Source: Cohaesibacter intestini
Lineage (GTDB): Bacteria > Pseudomonadota > Alphaproteobacteria > Rhizobiales > Cohaesibacteraceae
Assembly (NCBI RefSeq): GCF_003324485.1
Contig: NZ_QODK01000003.1
Location: 806,001-870,000 of the forward strand
Length of the DNA: 64,000 nucleotides
Direction of reading: 5' to 3'
This document shows, in pieces, positions 29,964-40,469 of the stretch. Made by a program: the position numbers and the translations under genes. Under the pieces are notes generated by a model. The model searched no databases, was not told the origin of the DNA, and saw only the letters and a program-made list of their open reading frames with translations. Each line of letters starts with the position of its first letter. Within the stretch, counting starts at the first letter, position 1.

Positions 29964-31124
29964 ATGCAAAGCTTCACACGCAATTTAAGCGACGAAGACT
30001 TGATGGCCCTTGCCCTAAGATTGGGGCGACGCGGTCAGGGCAACACAGCCGAGAATCCCGCCGTTGGCTGCGTGATTGCGCGTCATGGTTCCGATGGAAC
30101 CACGATCCTTGGCCGCGGTTGGACGCAAGCAGGCGGCCGCCCTCACGCAGAACGGGTCGCTTTGGCTGAGGCCGGACATGCGGCACAAGGTGCGACCGCC
30201 TATGTCACCCTTGAGCCTTGCTCCCATCACGGCAAATCCCCACCTTGTGCAAGTGCGCTGATCGAGGCCGGTATTGCCCGGGTCGTGGCGGCTCATCCAG
30301 ATCCTGACCCCCGCGTCGCCGGGCGCGGCTTTTCTATGTTGCAAAGGGTTGGCATCAAGACGCAATGCGGTCTCTTGGAACATAGAGCGCACCGGGACCT
30401 GTCTGGCTTCCTGTCGCGCACCGTGCGCGGTCGCCCATGGGTGCAAGCCAAAATGGCCGTGTCCCAAGACGGCAAAATCGGCCTGACCAATGTGGCCAAC
30501 CATCCCATCACTGGCAAGGTCGCCAAAAACAAGACCTATGCTCTGCGGGCGCAGGCTGATGCAATTCTGATTGGATCGCACACCGCCCTTATTGATGATC
30601 CCAGCCTGACTGTGCGCAGCGCGGGGCTTGAAGGGCGCTCACCGATCCGGGTTATCCTTGATAGCGCAGGAAGCCTCGCGCTTGACAGCCAGCTTGTCAA
30701 AAGCGCCCACAAGGTGCCTGTCTGGCTGCTGACAACCGGTCGGATCGCTACAGAGAAAGCCTTGTTGCTGGAAGAGGCTGGGTGTCGTCTATTTCTATTT
30801 AAGGCAGATGAAACCGGTCATGTTCCGCTTCATGAAGCCTTGGAGACCTTGGCTGGGCAAGGCATCAACACGCTCTTTGCCGAATGTGGTGCCGCACTCG
30901 CCCAAGCGCTCCTGTCCGCCAAACTGATCGATGAATTCTTCCTGTATCGCGGCGCGGGCACCGTCAGCCCGGAAGGCATTCCCGCCTTCAAACAGTCTGT
31001 GAGTGACAGTATGCAGCAGGCAGGATTGACCCGCGAGCGGCAAGAAAGTCTGGGCAAGGACCATATGGAGGTTTATATACGACCTCAAAGTTTGACCGAA
31101 TTGTATGAAGACCCAACAGAATAA
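29964..31124 (+). CDS. ribD: Bifunctional diaminohydroxyphosphoribosylaminopyrimidine deaminase / uracil reductase
   Basis: 386 residues from ATG 29964 (GGAGGG 10 bases upstream). The N-terminal deaminase zinc site is PHAERVALAEA and PCSHHGKSPPC; the C-terminal reductase domain begins near RPWVQAKMAVSQDGKIG. It carries out the second and third steps of riboflavin synthesis. The pattern SPPC replaces the commoner TPPC. Its stop is 11 bases before ribE. Confidence 0.94.
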   Translation: MQSFTRNLSDEDLMALALRLGRRGQGNTAENPAVGCVIARHGSDGTTILGRGWTQAGGRPHAERVALAEAGHAAQGATAYVTLEPCSHHGKSPPCASALIEAGIARVVAAHPDPDPRVAGRGFSMLQRVGIKTQCGLLEHRAHRDLSGFLSRTVRGRPWVQAKMAVSQDGKIGLTNVANHPITGKVAKNKTYALRAQADAILIGSHTALIDDPSLTVRSAGLEGRSPIRVILDSAGSLALDSQLVKSAHKVPVWLLTTGRIATEKALLLEEAGCRLFLFKADETGHVPLHEALETLAGQGINTLFAECGAALAQALLSAKLIDEFFLYRGAGTVSPEGIPAFKQSVSDSMQQAGLTRERQESLGKDHMEVYIRPQSLTELYEDPTE

Positions 31125-31135
31125 GGGGACGTGAG

Positions 31136-31747
31136 ATGTTCACCGGAATTGTGACTGACATTGGCGAAGTGATTGAGCACCAGACAATACCAGCTGGTCA
31201 GCGGGTGAAAATCGCCACCCACTTTGACCCTAAAACCATCGAAATCGGCGCCTCAATCGCTTGTTCTGGTGTGTGTCATACGGTCATTGCGTGCGGCGCT
31301 CTGGAAGGTGGCAAAAATTACTTTGTCGTCGAATCTGCAAAGGAAACCCTGGACCTGACCAATGCGGGTGAATGGCAAGTTGGTCGCAAGCTCAATCTTG
31401 AACGATCCTTGCAAATGGGTGATGAGCTGGGCGGTCATCTGGTTCTCGGCCATGTAGACGCTTCTGCGGTGATCGTTGAGCGTGAAGACCATCCTGATAG
31501 CGTCTTTTTCAAATTGCGCGCGCCCGACCAACTGGCACGCTTCATCCCGGCCAAGGGCTCCGTTGCGCTTGATGGCACCTCGCTGACGGTCAATGATGTG
31601 GATGGTGATGATTTCACGATCTTTCTCATTCCCCACACCTTGGACAACACCACTTGGTCGGAAAAGCAGGTGGGCGACAAGATCAATCTTGAAGTGGATA
31701 TGATGGCCCGATATGTTGCCCGACTGAATGAATATACCCCATCCTGA
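31136..31747 (+). CDS. ribE: Riboflavin synthase alpha chain
   Basis: 203 residues starting MFTGIVTDIGEV, the invariant start of the family; two lumazine-binding repeats (1-97, 98-203) with SIACSGVCHTV and GSVALDGTSLTVNDV. It dismutates two 6,7-dimethyl-8-ribityllumazines to riboflavin. Together with ribH it forms the last two steps. AGGGGACGTG precedes the start. Confidence 0.96.
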   Translation: MFTGIVTDIGEVIEHQTIPAGQRVKIATHFDPKTIEIGASIACSGVCHTVIACGALEGGKNYFVVESAKETLDLTNAGEWQVGRKLNLERSLQMGDELGGHLVLGHVDASAVIVEREDHPDSVFFKLRAPDQLARFIPAKGSVALDGTSLTVNDVDGDDFTIFLIPHTLDNTTWSEKQVGDKINLEVDMMARYVARLNEYTPS

Positions 31748-31773
31748 CAGGGGACGGTCTTACTGGACCATGC

Positions 31774-31779
31774 TATAAT
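31774..31779 (+). promoter_or_regulatory. Candidate -10 element before ribH
   Basis: TATAAT inside the 161-base gap between ribE and ribH. No convincing -35 at standard spacing, so a separate promoter for ribH-nusB-thiL is only possible. Confidence 0.25.
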
Positions 31780-31908
31780 GGATCGACAGGTGCGGCGGAT
31801 TGAGGTTCGGCGCACCTGATTGCCTTTTTGGGCTGGACAAATTCCACCTTTCGTGGTTTGACACGCCCTCACAGCGCTATCGCTGGAACAAGACGATTGG
31901 ACAAAGCA

Positions 31909-32364
31909 ATGAGTGCAAAAGACCCCCACTTTCTGATCATTGAAGCTCGCTTCTACGACGATCTCGCCGACGAGTTGGCGAAAGGTGCCATGGCTGCTTT
32001 TGAGGAAGCAGGTGTGACCTATGAGCGTGTGTCCGTTCCAGGTGTGCTGGAAATTCCTGCTGCCCTCTCCATGGCGATGGCTGCCGTGGAAGAAGGGGAG
32101 GCCGATTATGATGGCTATGTCACCCTTGGTGTGGTGATCCGTGGTGAGACCACCCACTATGATATCGTGGCGAATGAATCCGCCCGCGCCATCATGGATC
32201 TGGCCGTCGAGGGCTGTGTGGCCGTCGGCAATGGCATTCAGACCGTTGAAAATTCCGATCAGGCTTGGGCGCGCGCAAATGTCACCGATAAAGACAAAGG
32301 TGGCGGTGCTGCGAAGGCTGCCCTCGCGATGGTCGATCTACGAGAAAAATTCGGAATCGAATAA
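31909..32364 (+). CDS. ribH: 6,7-dimethyl-8-ribityllumazine synthase
   Basis: 151 residues from ATG 31909 ([20 protein letters not shown]). [28 protein letters not shown] with the catalytic His, and [10 protein letters not shown] are lumazine synthase motifs. It condenses the pyrimidine from RibD with dihydroxybutanone phosphate. Its stop overlaps the nusB start by one base (TAATG), indicating coupled translation. Confidence 0.96.
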   Translation: MSAKDPHFLIIEARFYDDLADELAKGAMAAFEEAGVTYERVSVPGVLEIPAALSMAMAAVEEGEADYDGYVTLGVVIRGETTHYDIVANESARAIMDLAVEGCVAVGNGIQTVENSDQAWARANVTDKDKGGGAAKAALAMVDLREKFGIE

Positions 32365-32855
32365 TGACCGATCATGAAAAACCGGTCCGTACGGCCAACA
32401 AGCGCGGGTCAGCCCGCCTTGGTGCCGTGCAGGCCCTGTATCAAATGGATGTCGGCGGCACGCCGCTGGTGGAAGTGCTTCAAGAATTTGAACTCTATCG
32501 CCTCGGCAAAGAGGTTGACGACGAGCTCTATCTGCCGGCTGACTATTCCTATTTCAAGGGACTGGTCAGTGGTGTTGTGCGCGAGCAACGCCGCCTCGAC
32601 CCAATGATCCATAATGCCCTTGAAAAAGGGTGGCCGCTGGCTCGCATTGACCAGACCATGCGCGCCATCTTGCGCTGTGGCCTGTATGAGCTGATGTCAC
32701 ACAAGGAAGTGCCGGTACCGGTGATTCTGACCGAATATGTGGATGTCGCCAAAGCCTTCTTCGAAGAAGACGAACCGCGTTTGGTCAATGCAGTGCTCGA
32801 TAATTTGGCCCGCGGCATGCGTGCCGACGAAATGAAGAAGAAAAGCAACAAGTAA
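32364..32855 (+). CDS. nusB: Transcription antitermination protein NusB
   Basis: 163 residues. All-helical NusB fold with [15 protein letters not shown] at the N-terminus and [32 protein letters not shown], and [10 protein letters not shown] at the C-terminus. With NusE (S10) it binds boxA and supports rRNA antitermination. The linkage to ribH is nearly universal in alphaproteobacteria. Confidence 0.95.
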   Translation: MTDHEKPVRTANKRGSARLGAVQALYQMDVGGTPLVEVLQEFELYRLGKEVDDELYLPADYSYFKGLVSGVVREQRRLDPMIHNALEKGWPLARIDQTMRAILRCGLYELMSHKEVPVPVILTEYVDVAKAFFEEDEPRLVNAVLDNLARGMRADEMKKKSNK

Positions 32856-32866
32856 CAGGCCTACTC

Positions 32867-33862
32867 ATGTCAGACCAGAAGCGGCGGATTGGCGAAAGCG
32901 CGATGATTGCGCGTTACTTCGCCCCTTTGTGCAAAGAGGATGCCGCCTATGGCCTGAGCGATGATGCGGCCTTTTTGAGCGTGCCGGACGGCCAGCAATT
33001 GGTGCTCACCAAAGATATGCTGGTCGCCGACGTGCATTTCTTTGCCAAGGATCGCCCTGACCTGATTGCCGCGAAAGCCCTGCGGGTCAATTTGTCCGAT
33101 CTCGCCGCCAAGGGTGCAAAGCCTTATGGCTACATGCTCGGTCTGGGGCTGCCCCTCGATTGGACCGAAGACTGGCTTGAGCAATTCTGTGTCGGGCTTG
33201 CGCGCGACCAGAAGCTGTTCGATTTTCCTCTGCTGGGCGGCGATACGGTCAAAAGTCCGGAGCGACTGACCCTCTCCATCACCGCCTTTGGCCTGCTAGA
33301 TCACCATCGGCAGGTGTTGCGCAAGAATGCCGCGCCCGGCGATCTGGTCTATGTGTCTGGCACCATCGGTGACGGTGCGCTCGGGCTTCAGGTATGCAAG
33401 GGCGAATTGGCCGATATCTTGACACAAGAGCAGCATGCCTTTCTGGCCGATCGGTTTCTATTGCCGCAACCACGCGTCGCCCTGCGCGAGATGATTGCTC
33501 GTCTGGCCACTGCTTCGATGGATATATCGGACGGATTGTTGGGAGACGCTACGAAGATGGCACAGGCTGCCAAGGTTGCAATCACCATCAGTCAGGAAAA
33601 CGTTCCTATTTCCGACGCGGCCCGCGCCGTCGTGACCCAGATGCCCGACATGTGGCAGTCAGTGTTGGGCGGTGGTGATGATTATGAGCTTCTTTTCACG
33701 ATTCCACCGAAACATCGCATCGAAGCAGAAAGCGTGGCGAAGGCCTGTGGTGTCCCGATCGCCCATGTCGGTTCCGTTGGCGAAGGCAACGATGTGCACT
33801 TGCGCGACAAGCAGGGTGCTTTGCAGTCCATCGGCAACATGACCGCCTACGAGCATTTTTGA
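32867..33862 (+). CDS. thiL: Thiamine-monophosphate kinase
   Basis: 331 residues. SDDAAFL, TKDMLVADVHF, AKALRVNLSDLAAKGA, LLGGDTVKS, DISDGLLGDATKM and GGDDYELLFT are the PurM/ThiL metal and ATP motifs. It phosphorylates thiamine phosphate to thiamine diphosphate. Starts 11 bases after nusB and closes the operon; convergent with bamE. Confidence 0.95.
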   Translation: MSDQKRRIGESAMIARYFAPLCKEDAAYGLSDDAAFLSVPDGQQLVLTKDMLVADVHFFAKDRPDLIAAKALRVNLSDLAAKGAKPYGYMLGLGLPLDWTEDWLEQFCVGLARDQKLFDFPLLGGDTVKSPERLTLSITAFGLLDHHRQVLRKNAAPGDLVYVSGTIGDGALGLQVCKGELADILTQEQHAFLADRFLLPQPRVALREMIARLATASMDISDGLLGDATKMAQAAKVAITISQENVPISDAARAVVTQMPDMWQSVLGGGDDYELLFTIPPKHRIEAESVAKACGVPIAHVGSVGEGNDVHLRDKQGALQSIGNMTAYEHF

Positions 33863-33883
33863 TCACAATGCAATCGGAGCCAT

Positions 33884-33917
33884 AAAAAAACACCGTCAAC
33901 CTGAGGCTGACAGTGTT
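33884..33917 (-). terminator. Intrinsic terminator after bamE (minus strand)
   Basis: On the minus strand a 13-bp stem with two G-U pairs (33917-33905 with 33901-33889), loop TCA, then seven T. On the plus strand the same two positions would be C-A mismatches, so it mainly serves bamE. Confidence 0.8.
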
Positions 33918-33963
33918 GTGGTATTCAGAGCTGATCTGTCGGAAAAGGTTCGGATCAAAGAAA

Positions 33964-34467
33964 CTAGTTTCCGAACGGGCTTGCCGGGCCAAGGCCTTCC
34001 ATCAGACGACCAAGGAACGAAGCTTCCGCACCACCGGTCGGGGTGACCTGATTGGTGAAATCGAACAATTTGCCATCCTTGAGACCATAGCGAGCGGTGC
34101 GAGCCACGCGCTGTTCTTCGTCCATATATACGGCGACAACGGTCTGATCGACGGGTTTGGCATTCATAAAGGCGACCGGCTTTTTGCGGGTCTGCGAAAT
34201 ATAATAGAACACCTCATTGCCAAAGTTGGCCGTCGTTGATGGGGAGCCCAGAGTGAGGATCACCTGTTCACGACTGGAGCCGACAGCAATCTGGTCGAGC
34301 GTGTAATCGCTCGGCACGAAGCCGTGGACCGAGGTCTCTTCGGTAAAGCAGCCTGCCAACAGGAAAGTGCCGAGACAAACAGCGGCGCTCACGGCCTTGA
34401 CAGACGATAGGATCTTGTGGTTTTGACGGGCGTCGCGACTGTCGGCGCGGTGACTGAGGCTGAACAT
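33964..34467 (-). CDS. bamE: Outer-membrane assembly lipoprotein BamE (SmpA/OmlA)
   Basis: 167 residues. A signal peptide ends in the lipobox LLAGC (Cys near residue 40), followed by the SmpA/OmlA domain with VGSSREQVILTLGSPSTT and FYYISQTRKK. BamE supports the BAM complex that inserts beta-barrel proteins. The 25-residue polar segment before the hydrophobic core is long; an internal start is possible. Divergent from the cytochrome bc1 chaperone gene, the typical order in Rhizobiales. Confidence 0.9.
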   Translation of the reverse strand: MFSLSHRADSRDARQNHKILSSVKAVSAAVCLGTFLLAGCFTEETSVHGFVPSDYTLDQIAVGSSREQVILTLGSPSTTANFGNEVFYYISQTRKKPVAFMNAKPVDQTVVAVYMDEEQRVARTARYGLKDGKLFDFTNQVTPTGGAEASFLGRLMEGLGPASPFGN

Positions 34468-34731
34468 GTGAGTGTGCTACTCCTGCTGATGACTGATCCA
34501 CATGCCTGTTGACGAGCAACATGCAACGCAATGGGTAAACTGAGGCGCGGCCGATGCAAACGCCAGACCACAGACATCTCGATGTCTGTCATTTTTTCTA
34601 GTCGGTATCCTTTTTGCTGTTTAAATGCAATCTTTGTCGCAAATCGGGCGATGATTTCTGGCAATTGTGATACTAACAACCAAGCAAAGCCCCGCTTTCG
34701 CACATTTTGGATCGACAAGACGGATTAAAGC

Positions 34732-35289
34732 ATGATCTTCAGCCTATTTCACAAGGAAACTGCTCAGGAAAAGGCCGCCGACGCTCTTTATCGCGAGATT
34801 GTTGCCCAGGCACGGCAACCTGAATTCTATATCGACTATCAAGTAGAAGATAGTGTGACGGGGCGGTTCGAAATGATCGTTCTGCATGCCTATATGCTGT
34901 TTCACCGGTTGCGGGACGAAGACCAGCAGGCACGGGATCTGGGACAGGCTGTGTTTGACCGCTTCTTCAAGGATATGGACCATTCCTTGCGCGAAATCGG
35001 TATTGGGGATCTGTCGGTGCCAAAGAAGATCAAGAAAATGGCACAGGCCTTTTATGGCCATGTGGGTGCCTATGACACCAGTCGCGAAGAGGGCGACGAG
35101 AGCTTTGCTGCCGCCCTTACCCGCAACATCTATCCCGATACAGATGGCATTCATGACAAGGCCCCTGCATTGGTCGACTATGTTCAGGCCTGCACCCAAG
35201 CCTTGGCTGAACAAAGCGTCGAAAACTTTGCCAAAGGACAGATCCACTTCCCGGCAATCATTGCGGTGAGCAAAACAGGGGCTGTTTGA
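34732..35289 (+). CDS. Ubiquinol-cytochrome c chaperone (CBP3-like)
   Basis: 185 residues of the Ubiq_cyt_C_chap family: LYREIVAQARQPEFYIDYQV, FEMIVLHAYMLFHRL, FDRFFKDMDHSLREIGIGDL and KIKKMAQAFYGHVGAYD. In mitochondria Cbp3 assists cytochrome b assembly; the bacterial protein is presumed to do the same for bc1. Position upstream of the DUF177 gene and plsX is conserved in alphaproteobacteria. Confidence 0.9.
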   Translation: MIFSLFHKETAQEKAADALYREIVAQARQPEFYIDYQVEDSVTGRFEMIVLHAYMLFHRLRDEDQQARDLGQAVFDRFFKDMDHSLREIGIGDLSVPKKIKKMAQAFYGHVGAYDTSREEGDESFAAALTRNIYPDTDGIHDKAPALVDYVQACTQALAEQSVENFAKGQIHFPAIIAVSKTGAV

Positions 35290-35440
35290 CAACAAATCTG
35301 TGTATGATTGACGCCTTGCCCTAAGGAATTTGCCAACGGGCCTAGGAACGGCCTCAAAAGCCTCTAAATCTACACCAAGCAAAGAAAACAGCCCAATAAA
35401 GATAACAGCGCAGCAAGATGCGCGATCCGAGGCAACGCCC

Positions 35441-36043
35441 GTGACGCAAAAACACAACGACCCCGTCACTGAAAAACGTGACCCCCTTTTGTCCCTGCCG
35501 GTCATCGTAGCCCGCATCAAGAGCCTTGGCGAAGTCGTCAAGGCCAAGGCTGACGCGGACCAATGCGCCGAATTGTGCCGTCGATTGGGGATCTTGTCGG
35601 TCAAGTCCTTCGCGATCGATGCGCGTGTGACGCCATTCAAGAAAACCGGAGCACGGATGGAGGGGCGCGTGATGGGTGAGGTGGAGCAAGCTTGCGTCGT
35701 CACCCTGAAACCAGTTCTGCAAGTGATTGACGAACCCTTCTCCTTGACCCTGGTGCCGGAAGGATCGCCCTTCGCGCGCAAGTCCAATGACGAGCTCTCT
35801 GGTGGCGAAATGATCATCGATCCGGAAGGAGAAGATCCACCGGAGGCGTTTGAAGGCGAAGTGATTGATGTCGGAGCCTATGCCGAAGAGTTCTTCGCAC
35901 TGGCCCTTGATGATTATCCGCGTGCTGATGATGCCGACTTCCACGATCACATCGAGGACAAAGGCGGCCCCGACAGCGCTGACAATCCATTTGCAGCCCT
36001 TGCAGGCCTGAAGGATCAATTGTCAACAGATGGCGAGAATTAA
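35441..36043 (+). CDS. DUF177 / YceD-family protein
   Basis: 200 residues from GTG 35441, which has GAGG 8 bases upstream; an upstream TTG at 35330 is in frame but poorly supported. Core signatures: MEGRVMGEVEQACVVTLKPV, DEPFSLTLVP and the acidic tail after EGEVIDVGAYAEEFFALALDDYPR. The E. coli relative YceD lies with rpmF-plsX; plant homologues affect 23S rRNA accumulation. The second half of the usual CxxC pair is absent, as in other alphaproteobacterial members. Confidence 0.85.
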   Translation: MTQKHNDPVTEKRDPLLSLPVIVARIKSLGEVVKAKADADQCAELCRRLGILSVKSFAIDARVTPFKKTGARMEGRVMGEVEQACVVTLKPVLQVIDEPFSLTLVPEGSPFARKSNDELSGGEMIIDPEGEDPPEAFEGEVIDVGAYAEEFFALALDDYPRADDADFHDHIEDKGGPDSADNPFAALAGLKDQLSTDGEN

Positions 36044-36222
36044 GGGCCTTTCGATCAACTAACCCATAAGGCGGTTGTTTCTTGATTAGAAATCGATATT
36101 GTCCATCACAATCTTGTGACGGTGCGATTTGGCTGAAATCCAAAGGACGATATTCGATAGCAGGCGCAGGGCCAGCGGACCGGATGTCCGAACGAACAGA
36201 AAGCGGCGTAGAGTAGTCAGGT

Positions 36223-37293
36223 ATGGCAGAAATTGTGAACATTTCCCTCGATGTGATGGGTGGTGACAAGGGACCTGCAACTGTGCTTTCAGGGGCTGAC
36301 ATCGCACTCGAACGGTATCCGGATATCCGTTATGTGCTCTATGGTGACAGCGCCATTATCGAGCCGCTGCTGGAACAATTCCCGAAGGTCAAAGCTGCCA
36401 GCACGCTGATCCATTGCGAGGTCAGTGTCCAGATGGATGAGCGCCCGAGTCAGGCCTTGCGGCGCGGCCGATTCAAGTCTTCCATGTGGCAATCAATCGA
36501 AGCCACAAAGAACGGGACCGCCGATGTCTGCATTTCGGCGGGCAACACCGGCGCCCTGATGGCGATGTCGAAATTCTGTCTTCGAACCATGGCGGATATC
36601 GAACGTCCGGCCATTGCTGCCATTTGGCCAACTTTACGTGGCGAGTCTATTGTGCTTGACGTTGGGGCAACCATTGGTGCCGATGCATCACAACTCATCG
36701 ACTTCGCGATGATGGGTGGTGCGATGTCCAGATCCCTGTTTGGCATTGAGCGCCCGACGGTGGGCCTGCTCAATATTGGCGAGGAAGATGTGAAGGGCCT
36801 TGATGAAGTCAAGGAAGCCAGCCGCCTTCTTCGCGATTTCAAGCTGCCGCATATCGAATATAAAGGATTTGTGGAAGGCGACGATTTGGGCAAGGGTGTC
36901 GTCGATGTGGTTGTGACGGAAGGCTTTTCCGGCAACATCGCGCTGAAGACTGCAGAAGGGACCGCCAAGCAGTTGGCAACCTATTTGCGGGAATCGATGA
37001 AGCGGACCTGGATGTCACGGCTCGGTTATGTCTTTGCGCGCTCGGCTTTTGACCGATTGCGCGAAAAGATGGATCCGAGCAAGGTCAATGGCGGTGTCTT
37101 TCTCGGCCTCAATGGCATCGTGATCAAAAGTCACGGCGGTGCCGACGGCGAGGGATTCTCATCTGCCATCGGTCTTGGATATGACATGGTCAAAAATGGC
37201 CTGACGCAAAATATTGAACAGGATTTGTCTGTTTTCAACAAAAACCGGTACGCGATCGAAGAAGAACTCGCGACCGATGAGGAGAACGCATAA
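36223..37293 (+). CDS. plsX: Phosphate acyltransferase PlsX
   Basis: 356 residues starting with [48 protein letters not shown] and [17 protein letters not shown] are PlsX signatures. It converts acyl-ACP to acyl-phosphate for PlsY-dependent phospholipid synthesis. FabH starts on the base after its stop codon, so the two are translated as a pair. The 180-base gap upstream could hold a promoter but none is clear. Confidence 0.96.
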   Translation: MAEIVNISLDVMGGDKGPATVLSGADIALERYPDIRYVLYGDSAIIEPLLEQFPKVKAASTLIHCEVSVQMDERPSQALRRGRFKSSMWQSIEATKNGTADVCISAGNTGALMAMSKFCLRTMADIERPAIAAIWPTLRGESIVLDVGATIGADASQLIDFAMMGGAMSRSLFGIERPTVGLLNIGEEDVKGLDEVKEASRLLRDFKLPHIEYKGFVEGDDLGKGVVDVVVTEGFSGNIALKTAEGTAKQLATYLRESMKRTWMSRLGYVFARSAFDRLREKMDPSKVNGGVFLGLNGIVIKSHGGADGEGFSSAIGLGYDMVKNGLTQNIEQDLSVFNKNRYAIEEELATDEENA

Positions 37294-38271
37294 GTGAGTG
37301 TGTTACGATCAGTCGTCGTAGGTTCGGGTGCCTACTTGCCGCAAAATGTCGTCACCAATGACGACATGACGAAAATCGTCGATACGTCGGATGAGTGGAT
37401 CCGCCAGCGAACTGGTATCGAGCAGCGTTACTTTGCTGCGGAGGGCGAATATACCTCTGATCTGGGGTACAATGCCGCAATCGACGCACTGAACAACGCC
37501 GGAATGGATGCGCAGGACATTGATCTGATCATCTGTGCCACTGCCACCCCGGACAACACATTCCCTGCGACCTCCGTTGCCATCCAGAACCGTCTGGGCA
37601 TTCATCATGGTGCCGCATTCGACTTGCAGGCCGTATGCTCGGGTTTCGTTTTTGCCTTGTCGACTGCCGATATGTATATCCGCTGCGGTCGCGCGAAGAA
37701 TGTACTTGTTATCGGAGCCGAAACATTTTCCCGTATTCTCGACTTTGAGGATCGGACCACCTGCGTGCTGTTCGGCGATGGGGCCGGTGCTCTTGTGCTT
37801 CAGGCACAGGAAGGGGAAGGGACGAATGACGATCGCGGCATTCTGACCAGCCATATCCGATCTGATGGCCGGCACAAGGAAAAGCTGCTGGTCGATGGTG
37901 GCCCCTCCACCACACAGACCACCGGTCATTTGCGCATGGAAGGCAAGGAAGTCTTCAAGCATGCGGTGGGCATGATCACCGACGTGATCACCGACGCCTT
38001 TGCCGCGACGGGCATGTCGGCGGACGATCTTACCTGGTTCATCCCGCATCAGGCCAACCGCCGGATCATCGATGCCAGCGCCAAGAAGCTGCATATCGCC
38101 AAAGACAAGGTGGTCACCACAGTCAACCTGCATGGCAACACCTCGGCAGCGTCCATTCCGCTGGCCATCAACACCGCCGTTCGCGATGGCCGTGTGAAGC
38201 AAGGGGATGTGGTGATGCTCGAAGCCATGGGCGGCGGATTCACCTGGGGGTCCGTCCTGCTGCGCTGGTAG
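37294..38271 (+). CDS. fabH: Beta-ketoacyl-ACP synthase III
   Basis: 325 residues from GTG 37294. The catalytic triad is visible: Cys115 in LQAVCSGF, His252 in IPHQANRRI and Asn282 in HGNTSAAS. It starts fatty-acid synthesis by condensing acetyl-CoA (or another acyl-CoA) with malonyl-ACP. Directly follows plsX; ends at a strong terminator. Confidence 0.96.
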   Translation: MSVLRSVVVGSGAYLPQNVVTNDDMTKIVDTSDEWIRQRTGIEQRYFAAEGEYTSDLGYNAAIDALNNAGMDAQDIDLIICATATPDNTFPATSVAIQNRLGIHHGAAFDLQAVCSGFVFALSTADMYIRCGRAKNVLVIGAETFSRILDFEDRTTCVLFGDGAGALVLQAQEGEGTNDDRGILTSHIRSDGRHKEKLLVDGGPSTTQTTGHLRMEGKEVFKHAVGMITDVITDAFAATGMSADDLTWFIPHQANRRIIDASAKKLHIAKDKVVTTVNLHGNTSAASIPLAINTAVRDGRVKQGDVVMLEAMGGGFTWGSVLLRW

Positions 38272-38302
38272 TCGACTTCTGGCCTTTGAGATATTTGGTT
38301 TG

Positions 38303-38342
38303 CCCGCAGGGCTTGCACCATGGCAAGCTCGGCGGGTTTTTT
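38303..38342 (+). terminator. Intrinsic terminator after fabH
   Basis: CCCGC/GCGGG and GCTTGC/GCAAGC helices with a 3x3 internal loop, followed by six T. Separates plsX-fabH from ihfA. The 260 bases between it and ihfA contain no supportable gene. Confidence 0.85.
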
Positions 38343-38605
38343 GTGCGTCATTATTTCCTGCGACAATACAGAGGCTTGCTATCCAAGGCTTACTTGGAAC
38401 TTGAACACTCACTGACTTTTGTCGTCATATGCGCACCCGGCAGGGATCAACGAAGCCGCCGATAGCCGTTTCATCCAACAATAGCCGAATTAATGACCGT
38501 CCATACAGACAATTGCGCACTCTTGCAGTTGACGGAACCCGATTCCGGCAATACCATTTTAGCCTAGGTGAGTCAGAGTTTATGCTTCTAGATGAGGGTT
38601 GTAGC

Positions 38606-38917
38606 ATGGGGGGCAAGACAGTTACACGAGCGGATTTGTGTGAGGCGGTCTATCAGAAAGTTGGCCTGTCTCGAACAGAATCTGCCGAACTGGTTGAGAT
38701 GGTTCTGGAAGAAGTAAGCAATAGCCTCGTAGAAGGGCAACAGGTCAAATTGTCTTCGTTTGGTACTTTCTTCGTGCGTGAGAAGAGTGAACGGATCGGG
38801 CGTAACCCGAAAACCGGGCAGGAAGTGCCGATTTCTCCACGTCGGGTCATGGTTTTCAAGCCATCCAACGTACTGAAGAAAAAGATCAACGATTCGCTTG
38901 CTCCGGTTAAATCCTGA
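38606..38917 (+). CDS. ihfA: Integration host factor subunit alpha
   Basis: 103 residues from ATG 38606 (GAGGG 7 bases upstream; [20 protein letters not shown] is the alphaproteobacterial IHF-alpha start). The DNA-binding arm [20 protein letters not shown] and [12 protein letters not shown] are characteristic. With IHF-beta it bends DNA sharply. The frame is open far upstream but without family similarity. Followed by the MerR gene, as in most of the class. Confidence 0.95.
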   Translation: MGGKTVTRADLCEAVYQKVGLSRTESAELVEMVLEEVSNSLVEGQQVKLSSFGTFFVREKSERIGRNPKTGQEVPISPRRVMVFKPSNVLKKKINDSLAPVKS

Positions 38918-39073
38918 TTTCATGAAGGCTGTTTTCTCATCGTGTGGATGGGCGTGACCCAAATCACGCCTGATTTGTATGATATGTACGCATTGCGCCG
39001 GGGTTGGATGGTCTGGCGGCTTGATATATTTTGATGTTTTTTAGCGGCGGCGATAATCGGTTACGCGAGCTAG

Positions 39074-40447
39074 GTGGGAATCTTGCGCAAAAGCCCAGAT
39101 GCATTTCGGACGATCAGCGAAGTTGCGCAGGATCTCGACCTGCCGCAGCATGTGCTGCGCTTTTGGGAAACCCGCTTCTCCCAGATCAAGCCGATGAAGC
39201 GGGGCGGCGGTCGTCGCTACTATCGTCCCGATGATATTGATCTGCTCAAAGGTATTCGCCATCTGCTTTATGATGAGGGATACACGATCAAAGGTGTGCA
39301 GCGCATTCTGAAAGAGCAGGGTGTCCGCTATGTGATCGACACGATCGTCGGCACCGATGAGACATCCGAAACCGCAACTGCTGCGCAGACTGATGCAGGG
39401 GCGACTTCCGCACATCAGGACTATCTTGAACCCAATCAGTTGGAAGTGGCCCGTCCGCCATTGGTTGCTCCACGCACCCCGGCACCGGAATCGCCCCAGC
39501 AACAGATGGCTCACCCGGCAGGTCAGATGCCAGCGCAAGGAGCGGATCATTCTGCCGCCCAACCTGTGCGTCCTGCTGCGGGGGGATACAATGCCCCTCA
39601 AGCCGCTCCCTCAGCTCCAATCAATCACGCAACAGCTACAGCCCCTGTTCCGCAACCGGCTGCGGCCGTGCATGCGATCCAGCAGGCGGCAGCAAATGCA
39701 GTGCTCGGACAAGGTGACGCGGGTCCTGCCCACCCAGCCGCTCCCGCTCCGAACCAACCGGGCCCGCAAGCTGCGCCACCTTCAGGACTTCAAGCAGGGC
39801 CCCAGGCCGGGCCTCAGACTGGGTCCCAGACCGGGCCTCAGACTGGGTCCCAGACCGGGCCTCTGACAGGGCCATATGCCGCAACTGCTCTGGCTCAACG
39901 TCCGGTGGCCGAGCCGCACTATCAGGACCAGCAGCCTCAGTCTTCTGCCCCACAACCGGCCCAACCTGTTGTCACAAGGGAGCCGGACCAAGCTCAGCCC
40001 GTCGGTCAGCAATCTGTTTGGCAAGAACCGCAGCAGCTGCTTTCATCCACTACCCCCCCACAGCCAGTCGTCGCAAAGTCAACTCAGCAACAGGTCCCAA
40101 CCAGCGACATGCAGCCGCCAAAGGCCGCCAATCTGGCGCGGATGCATCCGCATGAGGGAGAACATCACGGCGTTGCGCTGCCCCGCGATCTAGCAATGGG
40201 TGAACCCAAATTCGTTTCTGGTGAGGCTGCATCTATTTCGGTTTCCGAAGCGCAACGCGTCTTGGGTGAACAAAGCGGCGGTACCAGCCTGTTCAATCGG
40301 CTGCGTGGACGCTCGGAAGAGGCCGCCAAGTCTGAAAAGCCCAAAGCCGGCATGGCAAGAGACGATATTCGTCGCCTGCAATCCACGCTGTTCGAACTGC
40401 TCGAATGCAAGCGAATCCTTGATCAGGCTCGTTCTGAAGACAGATAG
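39074..40447 (+). CDS. MerR-family transcriptional regulator with long repeat-rich linker
   Basis: 457 residues from GTG 39074. Residues about 8-80 are a MerR helix-turn-helix and wing ([38 protein letters not shown]). Relatives beside ihfA are usually much shorter; here about 270 residues of Pro/Gln/Ala-rich, low-complexity linker follow, including GPQT/GSQT tetrapeptide repeats at about residues 240-266. A conserved C-terminal helix ([20 protein letters not shown]) ends the protein. The ligand and targets are unknown; no metal-binding cysteines are seen. Confidence 0.87.
   Translation: MGILRKSPDAFRTISEVAQDLDLPQHVLRFWETRFSQIKPMKRGGGRRYYRPDDIDLLKGIRHLLYDEGYTIKGVQRILKEQGVRYVIDTIVGTDETSETATAAQTDAGATSAHQDYLEPNQLEVARPPLVAPRTPAPESPQQQMAHPAGQMPAQGADHSAAQPVRPAAGGYNAPQAAPSAPINHATATAPVPQPAAAVHAIQQAAANAVLGQGDAGPAHPAAPAPNQPGPQAAPPSGLQAGPQAGPQTGSQTGPQTGSQTGPLTGPYAATALAQRPVAEPHYQDQQPQSSAPQPAQPVVTREPDQAQPVGQQSVWQEPQQLLSSTTPPQPVVAKSTQQQVPTSDMQPPKAANLARMHPHEGEHHGVALPRDLAMGEPKFVSGEAASISVSEAQRVLGEQSGGTSLFNRLRGRSEEAAKSEKPKAGMARDDIRRLQSTLFELLECKRILDQARSEDR
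39794..39871 (+). repeat. In-frame 12/24-base tandem repeats in the MerR gene
   Basis: A 24-base unit at 39809-39832 is repeated without change at 39833-39856 and followed by a diverged half-unit (39857-39868). Each 12-base half encodes GPQT or GSQT. Unit number may vary between strains by slippage while preserving frame. Confidence 0.85.
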
Positions 40448-40469
40448 GGTCGCCATGAGGGCAGGGAGG

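Noticed and set aside
29903-31908. FMN riboswitch before ribD, ribE or ribH
   Set aside because: None of the gaps contains the conserved RFN sequence blocks.
37309-38412. 367-codon open frame antisense to fabH
   Set aside because: Shadow of fabH; no recognisable domain.
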